Shown here: positions 12,417 through 24,266 of the stretch, piece by piece
How the letters are laid out: the number at the start of each line of letters is the position of its first letter
Position numbering within the stretch: the first letter of the stretch is position 1
Source of the DNA: Heterobasidion occidentale
Taxonomy: Eukaryota; Basidiomycota; Agaricomycetes; Russulales; Bondarzewiaceae
Direction: 5' to 3'
Assembly: GCA_039111635.1 (NCBI GenBank)
Contig: JBCAQO010000013.1
Span: 1,302,001-1,366,000, forward strand
Length of the DNA: 64,000 nt
Position numbers and translations under genes: made by a program
Notes under the pieces: model-generated
The model's database searches: none
The model's input: only the letters and a program-made list of their open reading frames with translations
Told to the model about the DNA's origin: nothing

Positions 12417-13766
12417 ATGGAAGGCGACCAACAACAGCAAGATGACTGGGTAAATAGCCGCAAGAACCGTCTCCCGTCGTTTACCGAGGTGCTTTCGAGG
12501 AGGACGAGACCGCCTGTTGACCTGTTCATGTTCTAGTACGTCGATCACATATGCGTATCACTGCTCTCATCGTGAGCGTTTCGACAGTCTTTTCTTGCAG
12601 AGAGAGGGGGCCGAGGACATCCTTGATTTCTGGCTTGATGTGCAGCAGCACGAAAATCTATGTCGAGCGTACTTCAAGGACGTGCGTAAGTCGGGACGAA
12701 CGATCAAGGAAGACTGGCCGCAGTATTGGGACTATGCTCGACGACGAGGGTCCATCTACGGCACAGTCGTCGGTCTCAACCCGCATACTGGCACCAAACG
12801 GAGTACCGCGAGCACGGGTGAGATGCTCTCCGAGCAGGATAAGCATCTTCTCGCCGCGGCCGGCGACGAGAAAGCCGGTCGCTCAACGAGCCCGCGCTCT
12901 CCCTCCCCCGATCCTCGCCTGCTTGCATCCACGTCTCCCGCCACGGCCGTTGAGCACGATCAGCAGCCCCGCTCATCCACTCCTTTCTCCCTCTCTGGCC
13001 GCACACCGACACTCTTCCATAAACGGGCCTCGCGCGCACCGACGATCATTCCTCGTTCTGCGGCCATAACTCGTCTCGACCTCATCGCCTCCGCCGAACG
13101 CATCTTCCTCCGCTACCTCTCTCCTGCAGGTGCCGCACCCGGTTCGGGCGAGTCGCACGAGATCTACCTCCCGCCGTCGCTGCGTATACACAACTTCCCG
13201 CTGAACAGCACGCAGGAGCCGCGCTCGCAAACAGAGCTCGCACTGATGGCGCAAGTCCCAGACATGTTTCATTCGCAGAAGGAGTACTGTTTCCGTGCGA
13301 TGGAGCAGGACGCTTTCCCGCGGTTCCTGCGGGCAAAAGCATTCGGCAATCTCACGCCCGTGTCGGCCCTCGTGCGGCTCGTTGCAGGGCTCGTCATTCT
13401 TTGGATCGCCCTCGCTGTCGCGTTTTCGCTGGTCTTCTTGGATGTGAAGCCTAAATCCGTCCGGTTCTTCGTAAGTCGCTCTATTCCGCATACGCACCGC
13501 TTCTGAGCCTTCGTTGATTGTGCATTCAGCTCTTCATACCCTTCACATTCGCCGTCCTCTTCCTTATCTCCCATCAGTACGAACTCGACCCCATTCTTGT
13601 CTTTTTAGGTCAGTCCGAAACGACGCCCTTCCGCACGTTGCATATCCGCGAGCCATATGTCAAGAAGCTTCTCCTCGGCCGAGCTGTCTGGGTGACCATC
13701 CTTGTCGCGGCCTGTGTCACCGCTCTCACGCTCATTTTCTGGGCCGTGCCCGGCCATCGACTGTGA
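12417..13766 (+). CDS. RAX1: Bud-site selection protein RAX1 (RGS domain plus C-terminal membrane segments)
   Basis: Membrane protein with an RGS-like domain that marks polarity or bud sites together with Rax2 in yeast. Exon 1 (12417-12535) begins MEGDQQQQDDWVNSRKNR. The intron ends at 12587, so the RGS core reads FMFYLFLQREGAEDILDFW then LDVQQHENLCRAYFKDVRKS. A Ser/Pro-rich linker follows, then the second half of the RGS fold (QKEYCFRAMEQDAFPRFLR) and three hydrophobic segments (LVAGLVILWIALAVAFSLVF; LFIPFTFAVLFLIS in exon 3; VWVTILVAACVTALTLIFW). It is about 412 residues with an intact frame throughout. Domain order and length agree with fungal Rax1. Confidence 0.88.
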
Positions 13767-14487
13767 CTGTAACCGTTCCGGTCTGGCTCTCGCCCGACAC
13801 ATGTCACACGTCGAGCACATATGATGCTCAAATACAAATGCCGCTCTCGCTCTGCGGTCATCCCTCCCTCCTCTGATCTTTCGCCCCCATATTCTACTTC
13901 TTCGCTCCTTCCGTGTCGATATCGAGCTAGCCTGGAAAGCATGTGTACGGGATACCAAGGCCAACCAAACGCTGATACTGGTACACGATCGATACCTAGA
14001 ATTTGACGATGCGCCCGACTGCCCGCGTATTCCTAATCCCTTGCCCTTCCCTGTTGAATAAATGTCTTCATACCTTTACACATGCATACATACCTTTCGC
14101 CGTTCATACCTTCGCCGTCTTCCTATACCCTTTAGCCTTTATTCTTCTTACTTGTGCCTCGCTTCTTATGCAACCCTCCCGCCGCCCCTTTAGTCGCATG
14201 GACTATTCGCTGCCTCCTGCCTCTCCTCCCTGACTATCGCCGCCTGCCTGATTTATTTAATTATAGGTTTTTCTTGACGAACATGAAGCATATGAACTTG
14301 CTCGACGGACGCAGAACAGGTATCAAGTGATGCGCTGCGACGGTGAACAAATTCTCCTTAGGTGATGAATAACTTTGATCCAAATGGTAGCAGGACCACT
14401 GGATTGCGGGGTGATGAATCAAGCAATTTGTGGCGCAATAATCTGAGACTAAGATTACGATGATACTTTACAGTCGTGACTGGACCT
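13767..14487. other. Intergenic, no gene seen
   Basis: Convergent 3' flanks of RAX1 and the minus-strand relic. The sequence is pyrimidine-rich on the plus strand around 14040-14230. No domain-bearing open frame was found. Confidence 0.5.
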
Positions 14488-15724
14488 TCATAGGAAATCC
14501 TCCATCGTCAATAAGCGGGCATGTAACATCTTTCCCATGTGCGTCCCAAGGTATGACATACCCTTCCTCCTCATCCCTACCAGAGTTTTCAGCAGCGGCA
14601 TTGGGCTCTCTTTAAACGTGCACTCCTCAAGAAGCCTCCCAGTCCTGCGACTTGGCTTGACAAAGCCGTCGCTCTGCACGCCCTCCGTCCCAGGAGTCGT
14701 GTAGATGCCCAAGAAGGCGCACAGCTCGAGGTACGTCTCGTAGTCGTTCAAGTACAATTCGCCAGCCCAGAGGCTCAGCTGCGACTGCACGATGCGCGGT
14801 GGAGGTACCCACCCAGACCTGGGAAGTGGAGGGATTGAATAAAGATTGAGATTGTTGAGGGGTCTCATTGCCTGTGTAACACGGGGTGCGTAGATGTGTA
14901 GGTGCACGGCGGTGCTGCGACGTATCTCTGGCAACAAGGCGTCTACCTCATAAGGGCTGAGAACGACTAGGAGGGCTGTGTCCTTCGTACTCGATATGAC
15001 CCAGTTTACGGGGCGCAAATACTCGGTGATCCAGACACATCATCGAGCAACACTGTTGTCATGAAATCTGCGGTCGCGAACAGGTGATGCGACCAAGGTC
15101 CAGAATCATGCAGGCTTAAACCTGGATCCAAAGGGCGGAATAGAGGGATAAATTCAGGAGAATCGTGCGGGATCTGTCCAATACGAACGAAAGTGCGGAG
15201 GGCGGAGGGCAATCGGTGCTGTGCGGGTTGATTACATTGAGGTCTTTCCACTTGCCTCTCCCTCTCGGTTTCATGGCTGACCTCTCGTTCTTGCTCCTCC
15301 CCCATGCGCGGGTCAGACAAGGAGGAGATTCCAAGCTGCTCGAAACGCTCGCGCATCTCTGGGGTCTGACATGCGGAGGTATATAGTAGATAGCCCGCAT
15401 TTGCGTGCTTCCCATACATGCCCTCCAATGTGCGGGCTTCGGGTTGACACCAGGCGGCCTTCAATGCATGAGTATCGTTGTCCGAGGTGAACGCAAGGTC
15501 TGCCTCATTGTGCTGTTTGTAGTCGATCCCTTGCTGAGCCCAGTGAGGTATGTGGTGTCGAATATCTTCACACGTCTCTAGCATCGCCCATCGTAAAATG
15601 TCGGGAACCTTGACAGCATCGGAGGCGCTCGCATGTGCTGCTTCCCGAATGCGCCTATCGACCTCCAGTGGCGCAAAAAACATCACGGATTGTCCATTCC
15701 CAAGCTTTCGCATGCGCATGCATC
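14488..15724 (-). pseudogene. 5'-truncated relic of a giant DUF3638/DUF3645-type protein
   Basis: Only the C-terminal few hundred residues of what I recognise as a very large, poorly characterised Agaricomycete protein remain. Homology starts just after a CAG at 15725 with GCMRMRKLGNGQSVMFFAP, then PDILRWAMLETCEDIRHH and QPEARTLEGMYG. After a one-base frame break near 15033 come EYLRPVNWVISSTKD, VLSPYEVDALLPEIR, RRKGMSYLGTHMGK and the end at LLTMEDFL. Full members run to thousands of residues, and no upstream exon is visible in the following 550 bases. The frame could open from an ATG at 15773, but those residues look unrelated. The family assignment is from memory of conserved strings. A truncated duplicate is the likeliest origin. 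Confidence 0.6.
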
Positions 15725-16271
15725 CTGGGTTGCACTCGATTAAGGCTCCGATGTAAATTTGACAAGATGGCATCGGGAGTTGAAGTGCGGCTATATCTCG
15801 GATATAAGTTCAGCTAGTCATAAGTTTCTTGAGCTCAAAAGTGCTTTTTTTATAGGATGAGAGTCCGTTTTCATCATTGATGAACAACCATGGAATGAAC
15901 GCAACGTCGAGAGACCATTGATGAGGCATATTTTTCTGGATGTTGAATGATAAAAGCTGCTGGTAGGTTATAACACTGACGTAGATACGGTCGCCAAGAG
16001 AGAGTTAGAGACAGGTGCAACACAGTCGCAAAAGCGTCGATGCCAGAGCTCTTGTCGAAATATTAACACGATACGTACGCAGTACACTCTATAATCGAAT
16101 CAATTGCATGAGCGATTCAACAATAGTGATACAAAGCATGCAAGCGATGACTGCGCTCCGATCTTCCGCTCCACGAGGTCAGTTATTATAGATGTTAGCT
16201 TTGATTTTCACGAATTCATCGTAAGATGGGGTATCCCCCCACACTGAACATCTAGATTCGAATCAGGATTT
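15725..16271. other. Intergenic, no gene seen
   Basis: Upstream of the truncated relic, where its missing exons would be expected; none is detectable. It also covers the 3' flank of the ribose-5-phosphate isomerase gene. Confidence 0.5.
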
Positions 16272-17740
16272 TCACGGGAGAACGGGCGTCTGGGTCTTCT
16301 CGACGTGCTCCGCTCGTCCGTCATCCCATTTGACAGTGACGCTCCCGTCCTGCGACACAAAGTGCGGGCGTCAGCCTTATAATCATAGACGTAGCAAAGT
16401 ACAGTGGGGTGCGATGGGGCACGTCACAGTGAGACGAGGAAAAGCGTAGACGCACCTGATTGCCGAAGTACGCGGCCTTGACCATATGACAGAAAAGTCC
16501 GACTTCGACGACGCCCGTCAGCATCTTGATCTTCGCAAGGATCTGCAAAGCGCACGAGCGCGACAGTGCATGAAGAACAAAGAGCACGGAAACCCAAAGA
16601 AAAACAACCGCCCCGAACGTCAGGTCCGAATGCACAAATTTGAAGAAAGCCCTTGCGGCGTACCGAGTATGGATCAGCGAGCATCTGCCTCGGAAACGGT
16701 GCGTCGATGATAAAGTTGCCGTTGTCGGAGACGACGGGGCCCGCCTTGGCCTTGGCCATGCGGAGGGCGGCCTGTGGCGCACCGAGGTGGTGCAAGTTCT
16801 GCAGGAGCTTTGCATAGGCGAAAGGAGCGACTTCGATCGGCACTCCAGGAGTGTACTGGGGGGGAAGCAGGAATCAGTGTTTGCTGCTGATGGAGGGTTA
16901 TCGGCGCAGCGGAGAGTATGGGACGTACGGTCGTGCCGAGAACGTCGGAGTTCTTGCGGTAGTCTGCGACAACAATGAAGCTGAGATGCACAAGTGTCAG
17001 TGAGAGAAGATTGCACAGTGATCAGAGATGGGGAGTGCGTACGTTTTCGCAGCTTCGGCGAGGACCTTCTCGCGAAGATGGCACGCGCCTCCACCTTTAA
17101 TGCAGTTCAGGTCCTTATCAACCCTTTGGTACCGAAGTCAAGTCGATCAGACACATACAACAAATTGGGGAAGAGCAGGAACGGCAGATGACTCACTCGT
17201 CTGCGCCGTCAATGGTGACGTCGATAGTGGGGTACTCGTCGACGTCACCCAAGCGGAGATGGGACTGCACAATGAGCTGTTTCGATTGGAACCCGGTGGG
17301 GATGAACACGCGGTCCTTATTCAGCTCATGTCCCTGCGCGACGATGCGCTCGACGACATAGGGCACGGTCGACCCTGATCCATATGAAGCGATCAATCGA
17401 GAGGGAAGCGGGCACGGTGAAACGATAGTGTACGTGAGTGAATGATTGGGGTTGTCTGTTATAGGTGCCTGTGCTGACGTACCAGATCCGATGCCGATGA
17501 CTTTGTGTTCTGGGAGAATGTGTTTGTCGACTGCAGTCCAAGCTGCGAGTCGCTTAGAAGATTCTATTACGCTGAGCTTCTGGTTCACTAACAGCGTCGA
17601 CGAAGGGGAGATGGGTTGTTGAATCAACAGAGAAATAAAGAGTCTGAAGAGTACTCACACGCTACTACAGACTCGGAAGGGGGTATGGGCACCGCCGCAG
17701 GGCGGAGAGGAGTGGTGTCTACAGGCGCGCTGAGAGACAT
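16272..17740 (-). CDS. RKI1: Ribose-5-phosphate isomerase A (non-oxidative pentose phosphate pathway)
   Basis: Cytosolic enzyme interconverting ribose 5-phosphate and ribulose 5-phosphate. The start at 17740 gives MSLSAPVDTTPLRPAAVPIP. Exons then carry AVIESSKRLAAWTAVDKHIL, the phosphate-binding turn GIGSGSTVPYVVERI, VTIDGADEVDKDLNCIKGGG with its catalytic-site Asp and Lys, ACHLREKVLAEAAKT, FIVVADYRKNSDVLGT, VPIEVAPFAYAKLLQNL, GPVVSDNGNFIIDAPFP and KIKMLTGVVEVGLFCHM. The last exon ends QTPVLP. The gene is split by many short introns, and every joint restores frame without correction. It is head-to-head with TFB5. Confidence 0.93.
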
Positions 17741-18388
17741 TGGAACAAGAATAGTTTGTAAGAAGTCGAAGGAGTGAAAAAGAGTAGAACGTCAGCAAGA
17801 GAGCTTCAGATCATGCAAGTAAGGGTAAAAGGACCTGAGATCATTGCAAGGAGGATGTACAGCATTACACGCTAAGCGGAGAGAATAAGCCTCGGGAACA
17901 GGTCGGCTCTCTCAGCCGTATCCGGTTCCCCATGTTCACCGTATCTCCGCATACTCTCCGAGTAGTGAGGGACGTGAGAGGAATCGACCTACGCTGAGTC
18001 GGGTACGGACGGTAAAGGCATCTTCGGGTGCAGCGTTCCGAATTTCGTGGCTTGCAAAAGCTGGAGTGTATGGGGTACAGAGAGTGACGATCCTAGGCGA
18101 GGTCGAGCCGGCGGATGATGAAAGTGAGAGTGGAAAGAAAAACGGGAAAAACAGGAGGCGCCGTCGAAATGCGGTCGTCGCAGTCGAGCCGTGGCAACGT
18201 TCTTGACACACAACCGGTTCACGTTCATTGCCCAGCAACTTCGTTGGACGTTCGCTCCTGTCTCTTCTCTCTCAGAGCAACGTAGTGGGACGCACACTCG
18301 TCCGGAAGGCTTGTCGTTCTAGGTGTGGAAGCAACTCGGAACTGGGTGGACGTGCTGCTGAACAGCGATCAGCGGCTTTTGCTGCAAG
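17741..18388. promoter_or_regulatory. Divergent promoter region between RKI1 and TFB5
   Basis: 648 bases between two divergent start codons with no supported gene inside. Both promoters must lie here. No TATA box or known operator was recognised. Confidence 0.45.
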
Positions 18389-18746
18389 ATGAAGGCTATC
18401 CGAGGTGCGTCGCCCGCGCTCACTCCCATCCATATCTAGACTCCATCCCCGCAGGTGTCCTTTTCAGTTGGTCAGTACGAGCTCGCCACATGACATATCT
18501 CATCAAGCTAAAATTGTCGCGGTAGTGACTCGGCAGTAAAACAAATTCTACTTTCCATGAACGAGAAGCAGAGTTTCATCATTGAGGACTTGGACGATTT
18601 TCATGTTCTCATCAAGGCAGATGAAGAGTGGAGGGTCAGGAAGGAACTCGAAGCTGAGGTACGATTGATCATTTCTACTTGATGCAGTCCTCACATCATT
18701 GTCATCCGATATCTAGCTGGAGAAGAATACGTACAGTTTAGAGTGA
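18389..18746 (+). CDS. TFB5: TFIIH subunit TFB5 (TTDA homologue)
   Basis: Small subunit of general transcription and repair factor TFIIH that stabilises the Ssl2/XPB-Tfb2 module. Several tiny exons join to a 64-residue protein: MKAIR, GVLFS, CDSAVKQILLSMNEKQSF, IIEDLDDFHVLIKADEEWRV, RKELEAE and LEKNTYSLE. The MKAIRGVL start and the FIIEDLDD block are diagnostic, and family members are about 70 residues. All introns have GT-AG ends and the frame is intact. It is too fragmented for a simple open-frame search to find. Confidence 0.93.
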
Positions 18747-18974
18747 TGCCTTGACTGAGCGGCATATGCCTCGTGTTTGCCAGCTATCTACAGGTGCTAG
18801 TCTTCTAATTAGTGCTTTCGTGACATCTTGTACAGTGAGCCAATTGCAGTTTTTTTTTCCATTCCCTGCCCCCATCCGCAATGTTCTTGCTTCCATCGTT
18901 CATGTTCTCGCAAACTCAGCAGACAGCTTTCCAATGCCAACCCATCGCGGCGCGATTCTCTACACGACCATGAC

Positions 18975-21716
18975 TCACAATTTCCCTCTCGCCATCCAAC
19001 TCCTCCGCCTCTCCCACTCTGTCCTCACCTGCACCCGAATAGCCTGTTTGTCTATCTTGCCTGCCGCATTCCGCGCTGCATTCCCCACCCATGGTCGACA
19101 TCAGTACCACATAGACACCCCACTGACGCGTACTGCTCACCCAATGCCTGGCTTTGCACGAGTACCATCACCGGCACCGCATACGCTGGAAGCCTGCAAA
19201 GACGTTCGCAGCTCAGTCGACGTTCCCTATTTCAACACTATGATGTGGCATAAGTGTACCTAGAGCGCGTACTGTCGATCATATCTTGCTCGCTCAGCTG
19301 CCTCAGGTCGTCCTGCGAGGCAGACATGGACACGATGGCCGCAGGCAGCTCGCCGAGGCGCGGATCAGGGACGGCAATGGCTGCCGCTTCTCGGACACGC
19401 GTGTCGGCGCTGTAGAGCGCGTCTTCGATGAGTGTCGAGTGCTGTACGAGAGAACACAGACCGTGCCATCCAAATTCAGAGCAACGACACGAGTTGGTGG
19501 GCTAGGGCTCACGATATTCTCCCCGCCTTCGTGATGACGATGTCCCCACACAGACGCAGATATGAAAGAGCTTTCAGCTCCAAGCCACTGGATAAGAAGC
19601 TGAGGATCTTACCTCTGACAATCATGTCTTTGACTACGCATAGAGGAGAGGTTAGTACACGCACACCGTTCTTATGCTAGATGCTTTCAGGTGAGAGTGG
19701 CTCACGTCTATCTTTGATATACAGGAATCCCTCCTCGTCGAGCATGCCGAGATCGCCGGTGCGAAACCACCTGTCAGGCGTGATGGCCTTCGCCGTCGCC
19801 TCTACAATTCGGACGCGCCATCGTACTTTAGGCTAAAATCCGTGTACCCTGAGGAAGACTCACCGTGATCACCGACATAGCAATTCATCACACTCACACC
19901 GCGTCTGTATATGCACCTCATGATTCAACTTCGACACCTCGACGGCTATAACATAGACATCAGGCTTACACCCATATCTCGCCTACCTGACTTGCAGGGA
20001 GGGCCTGGTTTGTGTTCGGATCGACAATTTTGATCTCTGTGATAGGGGACGGGAGCCCACTACGACGACGATTTACAGCAGGTCAGCAGCATTGGCATGA
20101 TGAATTGTTTTCGTGCGAGATTCTGACGCACCATGTGCCCGGCTTCGCAATACAATCATTCCCTATGGTGATGCGACTCGTTTCAGGCATACCCAGAATG
20201 GACAAGTTAACGCCAATACATACCAACAACTGCTGTCACGAGCGCAGACGTCTCCGTCAACCCATACGCATGAATTCTTCGATACAATTCACGATAAGCA
20301 TTAATCAGACCCCGTCGATCACAGAAAGAGGTGTCACGCACAGCGCAGCTCCCGGGAAGGCTTTTGCGAAGTCTGCGAACATGCTAGGAGGCATAGGCGC
20401 CGCTCCGGACGTCGCAGACTCGAGGGCTACTTTGCCGCCCAGAGCACGGATCATGTCGACAAGCATGGCAGGCGCTCCAGCCGTCTCTGTGACGTTTTCT
20501 TGGGTGCAGAGACGCGCGGCTAAGGTGAAGCGTCAGTCAGCGTCAATCCTTCGCGGCCAGAGACTGATGATCTGGAAAAGAACAACCTTCTGCCACATCC
20601 CACTGTCGCGCAGGAGTCAATCATCAAAACTGGGGCAATATGCCGCTTAACCGTACCTTGCGCATCAAGACCAGCTTATTTCCCCGAAACATGTTGACTA
20701 TCTGGAGTGGCGTAAGGAGAGCGCGTTTCGAAGACTATTTAACGCGATACGAGGGCTCTAACATCATACAATTGCACTTACCACATTCGTCGTAAGCCCC
20801 TGCACATGAAACAACGGCGCAGTGACTAGGAAGGCGCGCGCTGGCGGAGAGCTGGGTGCTATAGGCAAGTCCTCGCCACGTCGGAGAGCGTACAGCAGCG
20901 CGAGATATATTCCCGTATACGTGTTGCTGATGAATGCCCGTTGCGAATTGAGCGCGGCCCTTGGCAATGCCGTCGAGCCTGAGGTGAACATGATGGACGC
21001 GTCGTCCTCCGGCCCGCACGGGGGCTCCTTGGCCCAGAACGCTTCGTTCGCGCGCGCGCCAGTGAATACTGTCTGCCAGTGCTCGGCGGATGACTTCTCC
21101 AGCAGAACATGATCCGTAGCTCGTGCTACGATGATGCTGGCAGACATACCAGGGAGGACGTGGGACAGGACAATTAATCGCTCGTGATCGAGGAGGAGAA
21201 GTTTCGGATTCGTCAGGCGGAGAGAGTGTGCGAGGGACTCAGGGGTCTGCCAGGCGTTGAGGTACGTCGGGACCGCTCCTAGGATAGCGCAAGCCCAGAA
21301 CGCGAACACAGATTCGGGAAGGTTGCGCATGCAGATTGCGACTGTGTTCGTGACGGTCATGATGGTGCGTAGGTATGAAGAAAATTTCAACGTAATGATT
21401 GATCTCTTACCTCGATCGCCTTTGCGGATCCCATACGCCAACCACATCGTGTTAGCGATATCGAAGGCAAGCTCACGTGTATTTGCATAGGTGTACCGCT
21501 CGTTTTCGAAGATGACATACTCTCGGCTAGCGAAGTTCTGTACTCTCTTCAGGAAGAAATCGCGCAGATTCTATGGACATGTCTGGTAAGTCATACATAT
21601 GCTGGACCACCGGAGGGACTCACAGGTTCCATATATTTGAAAACAGGCAGCATACGTCCGTCGATGGACACCCGGTCTAGTTCGAACGGCATACCAGACG
21701 CAGTCAAAATAGCCAT
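18975..21716 (-). CDS. AMP-forming acyl-CoA synthetase / ligase family protein
   Basis: ANL-superfamily enzyme that adenylates a carboxylic acid and transfers it to CoA; the substrate is not determinable. The start at 21716 opens MAILTASGMPFELDRVSIDG. The second exon has FASREYVIFENERYTYANTR, then VAICMRNLPESVFAFWACAI. The adenylate P-loop reads MFTSGSTALPRAALNSQRAF, with Ala where Gly is usual (SGSTG). The second core is RWFRTGDLGMLDEEGFLYIK, then MIVRGGENI, and the C-terminal lid has TRVREAAAIAVPDPRLGE, LPAYAVPVMVL and NAAGKIDK, which contains the catalytic Lys. It ends ARGKL: the last three residues GKL only weakly resemble a peroxisomal PTS1. There are about ten short introns. It is convergent with TFB5. 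Confidence 0.83.
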
Positions 21717-22979
21717 ACATTGTGCGACCGTCCTTGCTGGCTGCCATGAAGTCATCGGATTAAGTTTTCTCTGGTCAACAAGTGGTTCTGTGCCTGGGAA
21801 GAGGGTGGAATTCAGAGATCGTAACAGAAGCTACATCGTTTTTTTAAACGTTGTGTGAGCATAGCATTCCTTCTAGTCATCAAAACACGGTCGTCAGCTG
21901 AAACCACTGAGTAGACGCTGGACAATAATCTTCCAGATGAACATCACGGAGCTGAGCGCTGGGCGCTCGGCGGGCATTGCATCAGGGCAACTTCAGCGAC
22001 AACCTGGACGACAGATCTCCTGAAGTCCTGACTTCCCAATGCAGAATTTGCTTTCCTACCTGCCTGCCATAGTGCTGTAGGCGACTACCTCTATACGCCT
22101 GACGAAGTCCTGTACCTTACAGCGGCGATGCAATTTTGACTTCCACAGTGTTGTCGAGGAGCTCTGGGGGATTGTGGACAATGCCAAATTCCTCAGGAAT
22201 TCTACAAGTACATGTTTCGCACAATGAGGCACCATAGGTAAGTTTCAAGGATTTGATAATGGCGTTGAACCCTAGGATCAACGCGTTGAGGAAGGTAAGA
22301 GTTCTGAATCGTCGATGGGCTGTGTTTGCCCACATGGGTACATGGTTTCATTGTTTCCACCCGAGTCCCATCATTTGAAAGTGATTTGCACTGTCGGACA
22401 AAACCGCACCCGAACCATTTTTGCGTGTACCTCAGGCTAGTCTTGTTCTCTTGGTTTGAACCGCTCCTCTGTACATGTTGACAGATTCTTCTGCTCGTAT
22501 ATTTACAGTTCTACTATCCTCGATAGTCAGATCGATAACCCTCGGCATGAGGTTGTCAAGTCCTTGACGTCAGCAGGACCGAAAATTAAGGGATCTAGGT
22601 CAGCAGACAAGTGCCTTTTAGTCACCCATAAGTGCTTAGCGCAAATTTGATAGGACTTTGTCACGCCGATGACAATCTCACTGATGATGTAGACCAAAAG
22701 AAACGCGATTCGCTCATCGATCTTTCTACCCAGGCGCAGTGGCCGAAGCGGCGAAGGCGTGAACGTTGGAGGCTTGATGATCCAGTCCTTCGCTGACTCC
22801 AAAAGCAAATATGGCCCATTCGATTGCTAGTCATCACGTCAATGGTGCCTACAATGGACTGATACGCCATCGTACCAACCGTCCATGGTATAAATAGGAG
22901 GTAGGCAAAAGGGGTAAATCACAATCAAAGCCGTCTCTCAATCTCATCTACCCCCATATATATCGTCACTCCTCTAGAA
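21717..22979. other. Long gap with weak open frames; no supported gene
   Basis: Minus-strand frames around 22117-22335 and 22527-22870 are somewhat protein-like, with one hydrophobic stretch (AFLLVYIISEIVIGV). I could not join them into a gene or recognise a family. The last 100 bases hold the promoter of the NmrA-like gene. Confidence 0.4.
22889..22896 (+). promoter_or_regulatory. TATA box of the NmrA-like gene
   Basis: TATAAATA lies about 90 bases before the start codon at 22980, the usual distance for a fungal TATA promoter. This suggests a regulated gene. Confidence 0.6.
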
Positions 22980-24017
22980 ATGCCTTTCAAGACTTTTGCT
23001 GTCGCCGGAGCTGGAAACATCGGTGCTTTCATCAGCGAGGAGCTCCTCAGGCAGAAAGCTGCAGGCAAGGCCTCGGAAGTCATAGTCTTCACTTGTCCAG
23101 TATGTGTTTCCCTAATATATCTGAGTGGGAAGCACACTCATCAGAACGACATAGCCATCCACCAACGAAGCAATCAACAAGCTCGCTGCCAATGGTGCAG
23201 CGATCGTTCCCATCGACTATTCATCCAAGGCTGCCCTGACTTCGGCGCTTGCTGGCGTCGACGTCGTGATATGTACCCTCTCCCCTGCCGCCTTACAAGA
23301 GCAAACAACCCTGCGGAGGCTGCGAAAGCTGCTGGCGCGAAGCTCTTTGTTCCATCTGAGTTCGGAAATTCGACGGAGAACGCAAATGAAGGACCGCTGG
23401 CAGCGAAGAAGAATTTTCAGAGCACTCTGCGAGAACTGGGCATCCCCTACGCTCTGTTTTTCACTGGCCCCTTCCCTGACTTTTGCTTTACCCCGTAAGT
23501 TTCAGTAATGAACTCACCAGGATGAAAAGTTGACCATCGTTTGACGCAGTTTCCTAGGGCTTGACCTCGAGAATGCGAAAGTGACTGCGGGTGGAGACGG
23601 CAATACTCTCGTTTCCTGGACTTCCCGCCGCGATGTCGGTCGTTACCTCGCATACGTCTTGACCACTCTTCCGTCGGAGAAGATTATTGGGCGTACTTTC
23701 CGTGTCGAAGGCGAGCGTGCGGTATGTTATCGACCAATTTCAATCATCTATGGATGGCTCATAGGGTTTGCGTTCAGTCCTTCAACGATATTTTCAAATC
23801 CTACGAGGCGAAGACTGGGAAGAAGTTGGAGGTCACCTACAAGTCGGCCGCCGAGCTGCAAGCTGCTTTCACGAGCAACCCTCACGACCTCGCAAGCCTC
23901 CTGCATTTTGCTTGGCCCATTGGAGGGGGGACTGTGGGGAATTCGGAGGATGTCACTAACAGAGAGTTCCCTGATTTCAAACCAGTCAAAGTCATCGATG
24001 TTCTCGTCCCGCAATGA
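22980..24017 (+). CDS. NmrA-like / isoflavone-reductase-like NAD(P)-binding protein; one frame break
   Basis: Atypical short-chain dehydrogenase-like protein with a Rossmann fold; such proteins are reductases or redox sensors. The substrate is unknown. Exon 1 (MPFKTFAVAGAGNIGAFISE) holds the dinucleotide-binding Gly-rich turn. Exon 2 carries NEAINKLAANGAAIVPIDYS, LAGVDVVICTLSPAAL, then EAAKAAGAKLFVPSEFGNS, the hallmark block, and YALFFTGPFPDFCFTP. Later exons have FLGLDLENAKV, GGDGNTLVSWTSRRDVGRYL and the end KVIDVLVPQ. One base is missing near 23312 (after QEQTTL). Otherwise the three introns keep frame. A TATA box precedes it. Confidence 0.83.
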
Positions 24018-24266
24018 TTCGCGAGCACAAAGTCAATTTTACTAGTTTTACGAATACTACCTGAGAGCCCAGATGATGATTAGAGGATATCATCGAGTAG
24101 TCTGGTAAGCAGTCAAGCTGAGATCTGAGGGCAGGGCGCTTCAGCGTTCAAATCTGGAAAGCAACATGCCAAATATTCACAGCCCAAGTACTATACCGAT
24201 CGTGATTGTGATAAGATAAGATCTCTCACCTTGCCTTATCACTCTTCATCACCGCTACAATCAAGA

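Noticed and set aside
12973..13574. Long minus-strand frames opposite RAX1
   Set aside because: Arg-rich mirror frames of a GC-rich, serine-rich coding region; the plus strand is clearly the real gene.
22527..22870. Minus-strand frame with one membrane-like segment
   Set aside because: Could not be joined to any other exon or family; listed only as part of the gap.
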